64,000 bases of DNA from NCBI RefSeq assembly GCF_002811765.1, contig NZ_NPDR01000005.1, forward strand, positions 124,001 to 188,000, given 5' to 3'. The position numbers and the translations under genes were made by a program. The notes under the pieces are model-generated. The model did not search any database, was not told the DNA's origin, and saw nothing but the letters and a program-made list of their open reading frames with translations. Shown piece after piece: positions 1 through 9,011 of the stretch. The DNA comes from Leptospira saintgironsiae (GTDB lineage: Bacteria > Spirochaetota > Leptospiria > Leptospirales > Leptospiraceae). The stretch's first letter is position 1. Each line of letters begins with the position of its first letter.

Positions 1-601
1 AAGCTGCTAAGATACATCCTGCAAATACGATCCCTTCATGTCGGAACCAAATAGATAACCCTGCAAAAATTCCCGCATAAAGCCCGTTCCTTTTGTATAA
101 GAATGTAAGGCTTGCTAGTAAAATCGCTACAAACAATGTATGTTCAGCAAATTCCATCATTAGGATGGGTAGATAAGATCCGAAAAATGCTATGGCGATA
201 AAAGAGTTAGATGCCTTCCAGGATTTTCTCAAGATCCAAAGAAATATAAATACTCCAAATAAATTGAAGTAAGGTAGTCCTTGATTTCCTCCTAAATAAT
301 AAAAAGGAGTGGCGAGTGCAGCGAGTAAAATCGGGAAAACCGAAATGGTAGATTCTCCCAATTTAGTATAATTATTTGCAGGCATTGGAAGGAATTCTTC
401 TTTTGGATCAATAGATCTTGCAGGGTAGGGAAGTGCTTCCGATTTAAAATGAGAATGGATCAATGCATGAGTTTGAATAGATTTTGTTCTGGAATCGTAA
501 GTAAGAGATACTTCCGGTTTTGATGTTTTGATGAGCACGATGCAAAGAATAAGTAAGGATAAAAATCCTAGAAGATTTCTTTTTTTAAATATGGATCTCA
601 T
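1..601 (-). CDS. Integral membrane protein, partial (3' end outside window)
   Basis: The frame is open from an ATG at 601 to the window edge, giving about 200 residues. A GTG at 604 is an alternative start. The N-terminus is a basic stretch followed by a hydrophobic helix (LGFLSLLILCIVLI). Several more hydrophobic segments follow after residue 90. A polar loop around residues 35-85 would be extracytoplasmic, as in GT-C type glycosyltransferases, but I see no diagnostic motif. The start lies 46 bp downstream of the meaB stop on the same strand, so it may be cotranscribed with the mutase/meaB pair. Function is not assigned. Confidence 0.6.
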   Translation of the reverse strand, partial: MRSIFKKRNLLGFLSLLILCIVLIKTSKPEVSLTYDSRTKSIQTHALIHSHFKSEALPYPARSIDPKEEFLPMPANNYTKLGESTISVFPILLAALATPFYYLGGNQGLPYFNLFGVFIFLWILRKSWKASNSFIAIAFFGSYLPILMMEFAEHTLFVAILLASLTFLYKRNGLYAGIFAGLSIWFRHEGIVFAGCILAA

Positions 602-647
602 CACCTTCGCCTTTTTGAAAATACTTAAAGATCTAAGTATCTATAAT

Positions 648-1601
648 TTATAATAATCTTTTGCGGATTTCGGAGTTGAAAAAACTTTCCCATTCTTCGT
701 AATTTTTTTGGGTAATAGTTCCTAATTTTTCAGAGAAAGAAAGTCCAAAATTTCCATACTCAGTTTTGATCCATTTTTCGATCTGGACCTTGGTTTCCAC
801 AGATCTTTTAGTATGAGGCTTGCTTTTCAAAACAAAATCTAATAGTTCTTGGATCCCTTTTTTAGTTTTTACACTGGTTAGGAAAATAGGAGGTATACTT
901 CCTCCAGGGACAATATCTCTCAAAAACTCGAGAGTAGTGGAGAGAGTGTGATAGCTTGCTCTTGCAAGATTTTCTTCATCACATTTGTTTAATATGAATG
1001 CGTCAGGGACTTCCATGATCCCACTTTTCATAAATTGGACCTGGTCTCCGCCCAAAGGAACCATGACTAAAAAGGAAAAATCTGCCAATTTAGAAACTTC
1101 TATCTCGTTTTGACCGATCCCTACTGTTTCCACGAATATAAAATCGAAAAAGCAGCGCAGGAGTCGTATCACATGGTAGGTATAAGGATTTAAACCTCCC
1201 AGTTCTAATTGGCTGGGCTGGGATCTGAAAAAGATCCTCTTCTCTCTTACTGGTAAAGAAAGCCTAGTTCTATCACCTAGTAAAGATCCTCCGCTAATAT
1301 GACTGGAAGGATCTATGGCAACTACTGCCATTTTTTTGTCTGGGATCGTTTGTAAGAAGTTGGTGGAGATCTCACCTAAAAGAGAGGATTTTCCAGCTCC
1401 GGGAGTTCCTGTAAATCCGATGGTAACAGAATTATCTCCGTTGAAGCCAGAGTTTTCTAATTCTTTGAATAGAACTTTACGAAATTCGAATGAATCCGGT
1501 CTTTCTAATTCGCTGATCAGCTTCGCAAGAGGATATTTTTCCCCTTGGGAAGCTTCTTGGATCAGTTCTTTGAGTTCCTTTTCTGCAAACCGTACGGTCA
1601 T
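648..1601 (-). CDS. meaB: MeaB/ArgK-type G-protein chaperone of a B12-dependent acyl-CoA mutase
   Basis: This is a 317-residue SIMIBI-class P-loop GTPase of the MeaB/ArgK (LAO/AO transport ATPase) family. Visible motifs are Walker A GTPGAGKS (65-72), DPSS (about 97-100), ETVGIGQ (158-164) and the guanine-specificity motif NKCD (205-208). Known family members load, protect and reactivate the adenosylcobalamin of methylmalonyl-, ethylmalonyl- or isobutyryl-CoA mutases in the cytoplasm. It starts 3 bp after the upstream mutase stop codon, so the two are almost certainly cotranscribed and the mutase is its client. The length is normal for the family. Confidence 0.93.
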   Translation of the reverse strand: MTVRFAEKELKELIQEASQGEKYPLAKLISELERPDSFEFRKVLFKELENSGFNGDNSVTIGFTGTPGAGKSSLLGEISTNFLQTIPDKKMAVVAIDPSSHISGGSLLGDRTRLSLPVREKRIFFRSQPSQLELGGLNPYTYHVIRLLRCFFDFIFVETVGIGQNEIEVSKLADFSFLVMVPLGGDQVQFMKSGIMEVPDAFILNKCDEENLARASYHTLSTTLEFLRDIVPGGSIPPIFLTSVKTKKGIQELLDFVLKSKPHTKRSVETKVQIEKWIKTEYGNFGLSFSEKLGTITQKNYEEWESFFNSEIRKRLL

Positions 1602-1604
1602 GCC

Positions 1605-3620
1605 TTAAACGGAAGCTGGGATCTTCGCGGATACGATGTCAATGATACGATCCATTACATCCATAAGATCATAATCTTTTGGAGTAAAGATTGCCTTCAC
1701 TCCGATAGAATGTAGTTTTTCGAAATCAGGTTGAGGTATAATTCCTCCGAAGACCACAGGGATATCCGCTTTATAATGTTTTAATTCTGCGAATATTTGC
1801 TCTGCAAGTTCTACGTGAGAACCGGAAAGTATGGATACTCCGATCACATTTGCGTTTTCTTCGACTGCGGATTGTACGATTTCTTCTGGGGTGAGTCTGA
1901 TCCCGGAGTAGATCACGTCGAATCCTGCATGTTTTGCAGATACTGCGATCATTTCTGCACCATTTGAATGGCCGTCTAACCCAGGTTTACCTACTACAAT
2001 TTTAGGTCTTGCGCCTGTTGCTTTTTGGAACTTCTCTACTTTGGCTCTGACATTAGATACTTTGTCAGATTCCAAATTGAGTTTTTGTCCTTCTACTCCA
2101 GTGGATGGACGATATTCTCCGAATATTTTTCTGAGTGTATCTGCCCATTCCCCTGTAGTCACAAGAGCCTTTGCACATTCTACGGAAGCGAACATTAGGT
2201 TCTTTCCGTTTTTAGCGTCGTCTTCTAATCTTGCTAAAGTTTCTGCGACCTTCTTCGCATCTCTTCTTGATTTTACATCGGAGAGTACTTTTAAGGTTTG
2301 TTCTGCGGATTTAGGATCTACTTTAAAAATCCCTCCGTCAGGATCATTTGTAAGAGGGGAAGGGATCCCTTCTTTCCATTTGTTTTTTCCTACGATGATA
2401 AGTTCGTCGTTATTGATCTTAGCGAGTCTTTCTGCTTGGGATTTTACGAGTTGGGCTTTCATATAACCGTTCTCGATCGCCTTGATAGCTCCGCCCATTT
2501 CTTTTATCTTTTGGATCTCTTTATTAGCGTTCTCGATCAGATCTTTTACTTTACTTTCTACAACTCTGGAACCTTCGAATAGGTCCGGATATTCAAGTAA
2601 GTCTGTTTCATAAGCAAGTACTTGTTGTAAACGAAGTGACCATTGTTGGTCCCAAGGGCGAGGAAGTGAAAGTGCTTCGTTCCAAGCTGGAAGTTGGAGT
2701 GCTCTACATCTTGCATCTCTACTTAAGGTAACTCCTAAAGCTTCGATCAAAATTCTCCAAGCGTTGTTTTCAGGTTGTTCTTCTGTTAACCCGAGTGAGT
2801 TTACCTGTACTCCGTAACGGAAACGGCGGTACTTCTCACTTTTTACCTCATAAATTCCTTTAGTGATCTCTTCCCACATATCGGAGAAGGCACGCATTTT
2901 GCACATTTCTTCGATGAATCGAATACCAGCGTTTACGAAGAAGGAGATCCTACCAACACACTGCTCAAATTCTTCGTGAGTGAAACAGTTTCTTTCTTTC
3001 ACTGCGTCAAGGATGGCCATTCCTGTTGCGAGTGCGAACGCCAACTCTTGGACTGGAGTTGCTCCTGCTTCTTGTAAATGGTAAGAACAAATATTGGATG
3101 GGTTCCATTTCGGAATTCTTTTCAAACAATATTCATACATATCCACGATGATTCTGATGGAATGTTCAGGAGGGAAAATGTAAGTCCCACGAGCCAGATA
3201 TTCTTTGATTATGTCGTTTTGGGTGGTTCCCTGGAGTTTGGAAACGTCTTCTCCTCTTTCTTCGGCTAACGCCACATACAGAGAAAGAAGCCACATAGAG
3301 GTTCCATTAATGGTCATGGAAGTATTCATTTCTTCGATCGGGATTTGATCGAAGAGGATTCGGAAGTCCTCCAACGTGTTGATTGGAACTCCTACTTTTC
3401 CGATTTCCGGCCTAGCGATCGCGTGATCTGAGCTATAACCGCATTGTGTGGGAAGATCAAAGGCGATGGAAAGGCCTGTTTGACCCTTTGCCAGGTTTTT
3501 TCTAAAGAGTTCGTTGGACTCCTTTGCGTTTGTATGACCCGCGTAAGTTCTGAAAATCCAAGCCGGCTCTTTGCTAGGATTTCCGGTCTTATCGTAAAGG
3601 ATATGGTCTTTTTTTTCCAT
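1605..3620 (-). CDS. ecm: Adenosylcobalamin-dependent acyl-CoA mutase, probably ethylmalonyl-CoA mutase
   Basis: The protein has 671 residues: a TIM-barrel mutase domain (about 20-530) and a C-terminal B12-binding domain (about 540-660) with the cobalt-ligating DxHxxG motif as DGHSNG (549-554). It lacks the extra N-terminal segment of methylmalonyl-CoA mutases (about 710-730 residues). Signature stretches such as IFRTYAGHTNAKESN (22-36), NLAKGQTGL and NTSMTING (99-106) match what I remember of ethylmalonyl-CoA mutases, which convert (2R)-ethylmalonyl-CoA to methylsuccinyl-CoA. Methylmalonyl-CoA mutases carry a different sequence at the SMTMNG site. The assignment to the Ecm clade is an inference; membership of the B12 mutase superfamily is certain. 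meaB follows directly. Crotonyl-CoA carboxylase/reductase is not in this window. Confidence 0.85.
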   Translation of the reverse strand: MEKKDHILYDKTGNPSKEPAWIFRTYAGHTNAKESNELFRKNLAKGQTGLSIAFDLPTQCGYSSDHAIARPEIGKVGVPINTLEDFRILFDQIPIEEMNTSMTINGTSMWLLSLYVALAEERGEDVSKLQGTTQNDIIKEYLARGTYIFPPEHSIRIIVDMYEYCLKRIPKWNPSNICSYHLQEAGATPVQELAFALATGMAILDAVKERNCFTHEEFEQCVGRISFFVNAGIRFIEEMCKMRAFSDMWEEITKGIYEVKSEKYRRFRYGVQVNSLGLTEEQPENNAWRILIEALGVTLSRDARCRALQLPAWNEALSLPRPWDQQWSLRLQQVLAYETDLLEYPDLFEGSRVVESKVKDLIENANKEIQKIKEMGGAIKAIENGYMKAQLVKSQAERLAKINNDELIIVGKNKWKEGIPSPLTNDPDGGIFKVDPKSAEQTLKVLSDVKSRRDAKKVAETLARLEDDAKNGKNLMFASVECAKALVTTGEWADTLRKIFGEYRPSTGVEGQKLNLESDKVSNVRAKVEKFQKATGARPKIVVGKPGLDGHSNGAEMIAVSAKHAGFDVIYSGIRLTPEEIVQSAVEENANVIGVSILSGSHVELAEQIFAELKHYKADIPVVFGGIIPQPDFEKLHSIGVKAIFTPKDYDLMDVMDRIIDIVSAKIPASV

Positions 3621-3659
3621 CTTCTTGCCCTCGGAATATGCCTCTAAGTTTAGTTCAAA

Positions 3660-3680
3660 ATGTGTTGGTATAATTTCACC
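3660..3680 (+). promoter_or_regulatory. Candidate extended -10 promoter for the 3729 gene
   Basis: A perfect TATAAT at 3669-3674 is preceded by TGG, giving the extended -10 form TGnTATAAT. No convincing -35 box lies 16-18 bp upstream, which is tolerable for extended -10 promoters. It sits in the 108-bp gap between the divergent ecm and 3729 genes. Transcription would run rightward. Confidence 0.45.
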
Positions 3681-3728
3681 TAAATTTTTAACGTAGCTCC
3701 GAAATACGTAGGAGAAGAAATCTGCCGC

Positions 3729-5060
3729 ATGGACTTGGAAAGAAACAGAAAAGCAAACCCCGCGCTCATTTCACTCTCGACGCTGTTTCTCACCGGTCTT
3801 CTGACCCTTCTCTATTCTTGGCATGGTGACCCTGCCAATGGAGAAAGTTTCCGAACATTGGCAGAATTACGTTCTCTTTCAGAAGACGGAAAATTTTTCT
3901 CCTTCACCGAACCTCTTCCCTTTTTGCTTTTATCCTTTTGGAAATCCGTTTTTGGTTTAAATTATATACCTGCTTATCTCTCTTTTGCGGCGTTTGCTTT
4001 AAGTTTGGGGATCCATCTTTGTGCATATATCATGGAAAGAGAGAGCTGGAAGCTGAATCATTATCTGTTCTGTTATTTAGCTGCGATCAATCCATTCTCC
4101 TATTTAGTCCCTTTAAATATGTTGGGAGAATTAGTTAGCTTTTCGTTTCTGCTCGTATTATTTCTTTCCTTCCGAATGGAAACAGTGGTGGATCTTCTGA
4201 TCTTAGTCTCCTGCACTGTCCTTGGGTTTTTCTCTCATTTCACTTTTTTCCTGATCGGATTTACAATTTTTGTGATCAAGGCTGGAACAGTAGGAATAAG
4301 AGAGAAAAAGAAGCAACAATCAGTATTTTTCAAAAGAAGAAACCTTCCTAAACTTTTCTTGTTCGGATATCTTTCCGTTCTTGTTCTGGGAATTATTTTA
4401 TTAGGAAATCTTAATTTTTATGGAGCCCATTCTTTTGGATATATGGGCGGGGCCGTTTGGAAATACCTTTTAGGTTTCGGTTCTTTCATTCTGATCTTGT
4501 TTGTAGGCAATTTTTTACTTCGTTCTGAAAAGGAATTAAATTCCCTTCCTGCTTCGATCGGGATCTTCGCACTGATTGCGGTTTCCGGATATTTTACGAT
4601 CCGTCCTATTTTGGGCGTAGATAAGATAAAGTTAAACTCTCTTGCTAAAGATATAACTTCTTTAAAAGGAAGGTTGATCGTAGATCAGGATGAGAGGATC
4701 TATGTTTCTCCTGAAACTTCTGCTTATTTATATTTTGTTTCTAAACAAAAGACTCATTTCACTTCTTATCCCGAAATAAGAGAAAAAGATTATATTCTTT
4801 TATCAGAAGTTTGGGCTGTAGACAGAAAACTTTTACAAAGAGAAGTGAAAGCAAAAAATACTCCATATCTATTTTTATCTGGGGAAAGAGTGCTGATCAA
4901 CGGATTCTTATGGAAAAGAATACAAACTGATCCTAGTTTAAAAACTCTAAAGGCCAGATCTATCGAAGCTAAGTCTGAACTTTCCGATCAAAAAGGTTAT
5001 GATGATCTGAAAGCATTCTTTATATCTTGGCTTTCTTCTTCCAAGGCTCCTGATGTATGA
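3729..5060 (+). CDS. Polytopic membrane protein of unknown function
   Basis: This 443-residue protein has about eight or nine hydrophobic segments spread over residues 14-300, then a soluble C-terminal part of about 140 residues. The topology (large multi-span domain plus a C-terminal soluble domain) recalls GT-C glycosyltransferases, but I see no DxD-like catalytic motif I can trust. Its stop overlaps the start of the downstream methyltransferase by 4 bp (ATGA), so the two are translationally coupled. Upstream, AGGAG at about 3710-3714 is rather far from the ATG, so the start is uncertain. Confidence 0.7.
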   Translation: MDLERNRKANPALISLSTLFLTGLLTLLYSWHGDPANGESFRTLAELRSLSEDGKFFSFTEPLPFLLLSFWKSVFGLNYIPAYLSFAAFALSLGIHLCAYIMERESWKLNHYLFCYLAAINPFSYLVPLNMLGELVSFSFLLVLFLSFRMETVVDLLILVSCTVLGFFSHFTFFLIGFTIFVIKAGTVGIREKKKQQSVFFKRRNLPKLFLFGYLSVLVLGIILLGNLNFYGAHSFGYMGGAVWKYLLGFGSFILILFVGNFLLRSEKELNSLPASIGIFALIAVSGYFTIRPILGVDKIKLNSLAKDITSLKGRLIVDQDERIYVSPETSAYLYFVSKQKTHFTSYPEIREKDYILLSEVWAVDRKLLQREVKAKNTPYLFLSGERVLINGFLWKRIQTDPSLKTLKARSIEAKSELSDQKGYDDLKAFFISWLSSSKAPDV

Positions 5061-5737
5061 GTAAAAAACCGCAAGACTCCGATTATATCGCTTACGGAGC
5101 TAACGGTCTACCATTCGAAACTTCCTACTGGGATGAAATTTACGGAAGCGGGAAGGATGTAGACGCTTCTTTCAACGCAAAGGAACATGCAAAATACATA
5201 AAGTCTGTTTTTGATCTGATGCAGATCCATCCAAGAAGTATTGCAGACTTTGGTTTTGGGAAAGCTCTACTTTTAAAAGAATTTGTAAAAATATTCCAAC
5301 CAAATCGCGTATTTGCAGTAGATCCTTCTGAAGACATGATAGATGCCATTGCGAAACAAAAATGGATCCGTTCTTATAATCTTTCTTTTTTACATTCCAC
5401 AATACAGGATCTTGAATTAAAACATATTCATCTTCCCCCGTTCACTCTTGGTATTTGTAACTCAGTGGTTCAGTATATAGAAGATAAACATCTTCCTAAG
5501 GTTTTCGAAAAACTTCATAAGATCACGAATTATCTCTATTTTACGGTCCCTACCAAGAACGATTACACAAGAATGAAGAAGGAAATCTATTTTACGGATC
5601 CTTATGCCCACCAAAGATCCAAAAAGTATTACGAAAAACTAATTAACCCTTATTTCAGAAGAGTTGCATTCAATCTTTTGGAAAGTAGGATCACGAAAGA
5701 CAGCCCGTTTTGCGACGAGCTGTTCGTGGATGACTAA
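5057..5737 (+). CDS. Class I SAM-dependent methyltransferase
   Basis: The 226-residue protein has a Rossmann-type methyltransferase core. Motif I reads ADFGFGKALLLKEF (about 63-76), followed by the acidic end of strand 2 (FAVDPSEDMI, about 90-99) and a motif IV-like region (LGICNSVVQYIED, about 130-142). The substrate cannot be told from sequence. Coupling by ATGA overlap to the membrane protein upstream suggests a joint role, perhaps in modifying an envelope glycan or lipid; that is inference. A 174-bp gap follows, with an imperfect hairpin near 5802-5829 but no clear U-tract. Confidence 0.8.
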   Translation: MSKKPQDSDYIAYGANGLPFETSYWDEIYGSGKDVDASFNAKEHAKYIKSVFDLMQIHPRSIADFGFGKALLLKEFVKIFQPNRVFAVDPSEDMIDAIAKQKWIRSYNLSFLHSTIQDLELKHIHLPPFTLGICNSVVQYIEDKHLPKVFEKLHKITNYLYFTVPTKNDYTRMKKEIYFTDPYAHQRSKKYYEKLINPYFRRVAFNLLESRITKDSPFCDELFVDD

Positions 5738-5911
5738 AGCTATCTAGTTAATACATAGGTAGCCGAAGTGGAAAGGCGAGCGTTACTTACGGAACAAAAA
5801 ACTGGGTTATATGTCGCTAAAACCCTAGGAAAGGCAAATATTCGAATAGAGTTTTAATCTTCAATAGATACCATGTGCCAAAAGATGTCTGTGTGTTAAC
5901 CAAAAGCGAAT

Positions 5912-7105
5912 ATGGAAAGTGTGAAAGAAAAGGAAATAGATAGATTTGCAAAGGAAGAATTCTATTCCCAAAATTACAGGATAGCCTCTTATTTTTTCGG
6001 GATAGTGTGCGCAATCACCATCTGGGGAGCTATCTTAGAATATGTTAGATCCAATTTCCTCTTACTCAATTTAGATCTTATCTCAGCCTTTATTTGTTTA
6101 TTCAGTCTGGGGGTAATCCGCTTTTACTCCAAAAATTATCCTATAAAGAACCTGATTGTATTCGGCGGACTTTTCATTTTATTAGTTTTGGAAGTAGAGA
6201 CTCAGTTCCACGACAACGAATTTTATTTTTATGATAATAATATGTGGATCACTAACCAAGTGATCCTCTTTTTGGTGAGCCTATTCTTTAACGGAAGACC
6301 CATCTTCTATACAATCTATTCATTTTCAGTAGTTGCATTTTATATCCTTAGGATCTTTCCAGAAGGAAGCGGATATTTTTCTGACAGGACCTTATGGGTG
6401 CAAATTAGCAATATGAGTGCGCTCCAATTATTTATCTGTTTATGTAATACATGGTGGTACGGATATAGACTTGAATCTCTAAAGAAGACCAAAAAATTGC
6501 AGGAAAGATTGTACGATGAAAGAGAGGCAATTACTAGAGATCTTCATGATTATTTAGGAGCTAAAGTAACAGACCTAAATTTATTAGTTCGTTCTATCCA
6601 GGGTTATAAAAGCGGGGATACGGACTCACTTCTACAGTTAGAAAAATTATCCGAAGATATTTTTAAAGGTATCAGAGAGATCACTGCAAGCATTGCAGAC
6701 GTTAAGTTGATCTCAGAAGATATCTGGAGTGGAATAAGAGTATTATTATTGAGAAGGTATGGTAATGCGGGAAGAAAAGTTAGATTCACAAGAGAAGGAG
6801 AAGAAGACTTTCATATAGATACTGAAAAGGCAGAACAAATTTTAGGGATTGTAACTGAGATATGTTCCAACGATTTAAAGTATGGTTCTGGAACTTCACA
6901 TTGGATCTTCTCTCCTAAAAAAGATTCTATAGAGATATCAATTCGGACCCGCACAAATTTCCAAGAGATGAGAATAGGCTCCAAAGGAAATAAAACCATC
7001 AGATTCAGAACCTCTGCGATCAATGGAGAATGGAAAGAAAATTTAGAAAATCGGGACTTTAAAGGATTTCTGGAGATCCCGATCCGTCAATTACGGAGAA
7101 TTTGA
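5912..7105 (+). CDS. Membrane sensor histidine kinase (HisKA_3-like) with a degenerate ATP-binding domain
   Basis: The 397-residue protein has about six transmembrane helices in residues 20-190. An H-box, ITRDLHDYLGAKVTDL (about 207-222), follows, typical of NarX/DesK-type HisKA_3 kinases. The C-terminal region keeps an N-box-like EICSNDLKYG (about 313-322), but I cannot find the DxGxG and GxGL motifs of a normal HATPase domain. It is followed 3 bp later by a LuxR-type response regulator, the usual partner of this kinase class. The signal sensed is unknown. ATP binding may be atypical, or the protein may act mainly as a phosphatase. Confidence 0.8.
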   Translation: MESVKEKEIDRFAKEEFYSQNYRIASYFFGIVCAITIWGAILEYVRSNFLLLNLDLISAFICLFSLGVIRFYSKNYPIKNLIVFGGLFILLVLEVETQFHDNEFYFYDNNMWITNQVILFLVSLFFNGRPIFYTIYSFSVVAFYILRIFPEGSGYFSDRTLWVQISNMSALQLFICLCNTWWYGYRLESLKKTKKLQERLYDEREAITRDLHDYLGAKVTDLNLLVRSIQGYKSGDTDSLLQLEKLSEDIFKGIREITASIADVKLISEDIWSGIRVLLLRRYGNAGRKVRFTREGEEDFHIDTEKAEQILGIVTEICSNDLKYGSGTSHWIFSPKKDSIEISIRTRTNFQEMRIGSKGNKTIRFRTSAINGEWKENLENRDFKGFLEIPIRQLRRI

Positions 7106-7108
7106 TTC

Positions 7109-7720
7109 GTGAAATTATATAAAATAGCGATCCTGGAAGATGATCCTGTATTCGCGAGCCAGTGCAAAGAAAGATTAAAAAAAATGAATAGAGTCACCAA
7201 GGTAGAAGTTTATAATTCTGCCGAGGAATTTCCAGATGAGAGAGATGTTCCTTACGATTTGGTATTTGTAGATATAGATCTTCCTGGTAAAAGTGGATTG
7301 GATTTTATTTTAGAAAGACATTCAGCAGATTCTAAAACAAATTACGCAATTTTATCGGCATTCGAATCCGAAGAGGCATTATTCAAAGCTTTAAAAGCAG
7401 GGGCAACCGGTTATATATTAAAAAAAGATGTAGGAGATATCCAAGAAAAAGCAGAAATTCTTTTAGAAGGGGGAGGGATACTTTCCCCAGGACTTGCCGC
7501 AAGAGTCATCCATTCTTTCCGCAAAACTTCCCATAAAGAGGTAGAAATACTATCCAATCGTGAGAAAAAAGTGTTGGATATGATTGTAGATGGTAAAAGG
7601 ACAAAAGAAATCGCAGCTTCCTTAGGTACTAAAGAAGGAACCGTAAGAGTCCAAATTAAAAGTATATTCAGAAAACTGCATGTAAATTCCAGATTGGAAT
7701 TAGTACGAAAATTCTCCTAA
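7109..7720 (+). CDS. NarL/FixJ-type response regulator
   Basis: This 203-residue two-domain regulator starts with GTG at 7109, with GGAGA about 9 bp upstream. The receiver domain keeps the acidic pocket (LEDD, about 9-12), the phosphoacceptor region FVDIDLPG (about 52-59) and the conserved lysine in ILKKD (about 109-113). The C-terminal LuxR-type helix-turn-helix begins at LSNREKKVL and contains TKEIAASLGTKEGTVRVQI. It should act as a DNA-binding transcription factor phosphorylated by the kinase encoded 3 bp upstream. It ends tail-to-tail with the MBL-fold gene, with only 1 bp between them. Confidence 0.9.
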   Translation: MKLYKIAILEDDPVFASQCKERLKKMNRVTKVEVYNSAEEFPDERDVPYDLVFVDIDLPGKSGLDFILERHSADSKTNYAILSAFESEEALFKALKAGATGYILKKDVGDIQEKAEILLEGGGILSPGLAARVIHSFRKTSHKEVEILSNREKKVLDMIVDGKRTKEIAASLGTKEGTVRVQIKSIFRKLHVNSRLELVRKFS

Positions 7721-7721
7721 A

Positions 7722-8849
7722 TTACTTTACCTTCTCCCACCAAGATTCAGAGATCAGATCCTTTTGTAAATCCAGCCACTCTCCTGGCTTAGGAGTTGCC
7801 AAACGAACTCCGTTTTGATCCGCTCCTTGTTTTGTTCTCAAGATAGGTTCATCCCAAGAATGAATTGCAAGATTGAAAGTTGCCCAATGTACAGGCAGCA
7901 TTGTTTTGCCTTTCAGATCCAAATGAGCTTGGACTGCACTTTCAGGATTCATATGAATTCCTTCCCAGGTCCAATCATATGCACCTACTTTGATCGAAGT
8001 CAGGTCGAAAGGGCCGAGTTTTTTGCCGATCTCGGAAAAATGAGAAGAATAACCTGTATCTCCACTATGGAAAAATTTATGTTTTGGTCCGATTAAACTC
8101 CAAGAAGACCAGAGAGTCGACTTTCGATTGAATAAACCTCTTCCTGAATAATGAACTGCAGGAGTGCAGATGATTTCAATATTCTTAATGCTCCCTTTTT
8201 CCCACCAATCCAATTCTATGATCTGGTTTTCCGGGATTCCCCAAGATTCTAAATGAGCGCCTATGCCTAGTGGCACAAAATATTTTGTACCCTTCTTCGC
8301 TAAAAATTGAGCAGCAAGCATGTCCAAATGATCGTAATGATCATGAGAGATCACGACTGCATCTATATTAGGAAGTTCTGATAGTTCTAATGGCAAAGGA
8401 AAAAGTCTTTCGGGTCCAATACTTTCAAATGGAGAAACTTTTTTAGAAAATACAGGGTCGGTGAAGATACGAATTCCATCTATTTCTACCAAAACAGAAG
8501 AATGCCCGAACCAGATTGCTCTTAATCCAGGCGCTATCGGATCTGAAAAAGTTTTTGGATCAGGTTTTTGGACTGGAATAGGAGAAGGAGGAGTTCTTAC
8601 TTCAGAACCGAAAAATTGTCTTTTTAAAATTGCAAGATAAGTGCTAGTACGAAGCTCAGGGACGAAAGGATCGTTTTCGAATGTACCATCATGGAACATC
8701 TTGGAAGTTTTCATTTTTTCCAATCTTGTGCCGCTTGGATTTCCTCCGAAAGAATTCAAACAAGCTGTTTGGCATAAAACCAATAAGAATAAACCGAATA
8801 GAACAAAAGAAGTGTAAATAGTAATATTTTGTGCTTTTTTTCCGAACAT
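7722..8849 (-). CDS. MBL-fold metal-dependent hydrolase, probable lipoprotein (UlaG/NAPE-PLD-like)
   Basis: I chose the ATG at 8849 (375 residues) because AGAG lies just upstream; the frame extends to an ATG at 8885 with no ribosome-binding site. The N-terminus is a hydrophobic helix ending in QTAC, a relaxed spirochaete lipobox, so the enzyme is probably an exported lipoprotein. The metallo-beta-lactamase motif HxHxDH reads HDHYDH, followed by L and D. Later metal-binding residues are visible around HYSGRG, HSGDTGY and PVHW. The order and the ending near WLDL resemble the NAPE-phospholipase D/UlaG branch. The substrate may be a phospholipid derivative, but this is not shown by the sequence. 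Confidence 0.82.
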   Translation of the reverse strand: MFGKKAQNITIYTSFVLFGLFLLVLCQTACLNSFGGNPSGTRLEKMKTSKMFHDGTFENDPFVPELRTSTYLAILKRQFFGSEVRTPPSPIPVQKPDPKTFSDPIAPGLRAIWFGHSSVLVEIDGIRIFTDPVFSKKVSPFESIGPERLFPLPLELSELPNIDAVVISHDHYDHLDMLAAQFLAKKGTKYFVPLGIGAHLESWGIPENQIIELDWWEKGSIKNIEIICTPAVHYSGRGLFNRKSTLWSSWSLIGPKHKFFHSGDTGYSSHFSEIGKKLGPFDLTSIKVGAYDWTWEGIHMNPESAVQAHLDLKGKTMLPVHWATFNLAIHSWDEPILRTKQGADQNGVRLATPKPGEWLDLQKDLISESWWEKVK

Positions 8850-8941
8850 AAAACTCTCTTTGCGGGAGGTCCTACAAGATCTCATTTTCTAAAATTTTAA
8901 AATAAGAAAATTTGAGTTAGTTTACTTTTTTGGGAAGATAT

Positions 8942-8969
8942 TTGACAAGAATTCAAAAGAATCTACGAT
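8942..8969 (+). promoter_or_regulatory. Candidate sigma70-type promoter for the dehalogenase gene
   Basis: A perfect -35 hexamer TTGACA (8942-8947) is separated by 16 bp from TACGAT (8964-8969). A start site near 8976 would give a leader of about 35 nt to the ATG at 9012. Confidence 0.5.
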
Positions 8970-9011
8970 CTGAGTCCTTATATAAAGTACATCCGTTCTG
9001 GTAGATTTGGT

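Noticed and set aside
1315..3647. Plus-strand open frames opposite meaB and ecm
   Set aside because: Antisense shadows of strongly conserved genes, with no ribosome-binding sites.
5738..5911. tRNA-like or terminator structure in the gap after the methyltransferase gene
   Set aside because: Only an imperfect hairpin with a bulge and no U-tract; no tRNA cloverleaf.
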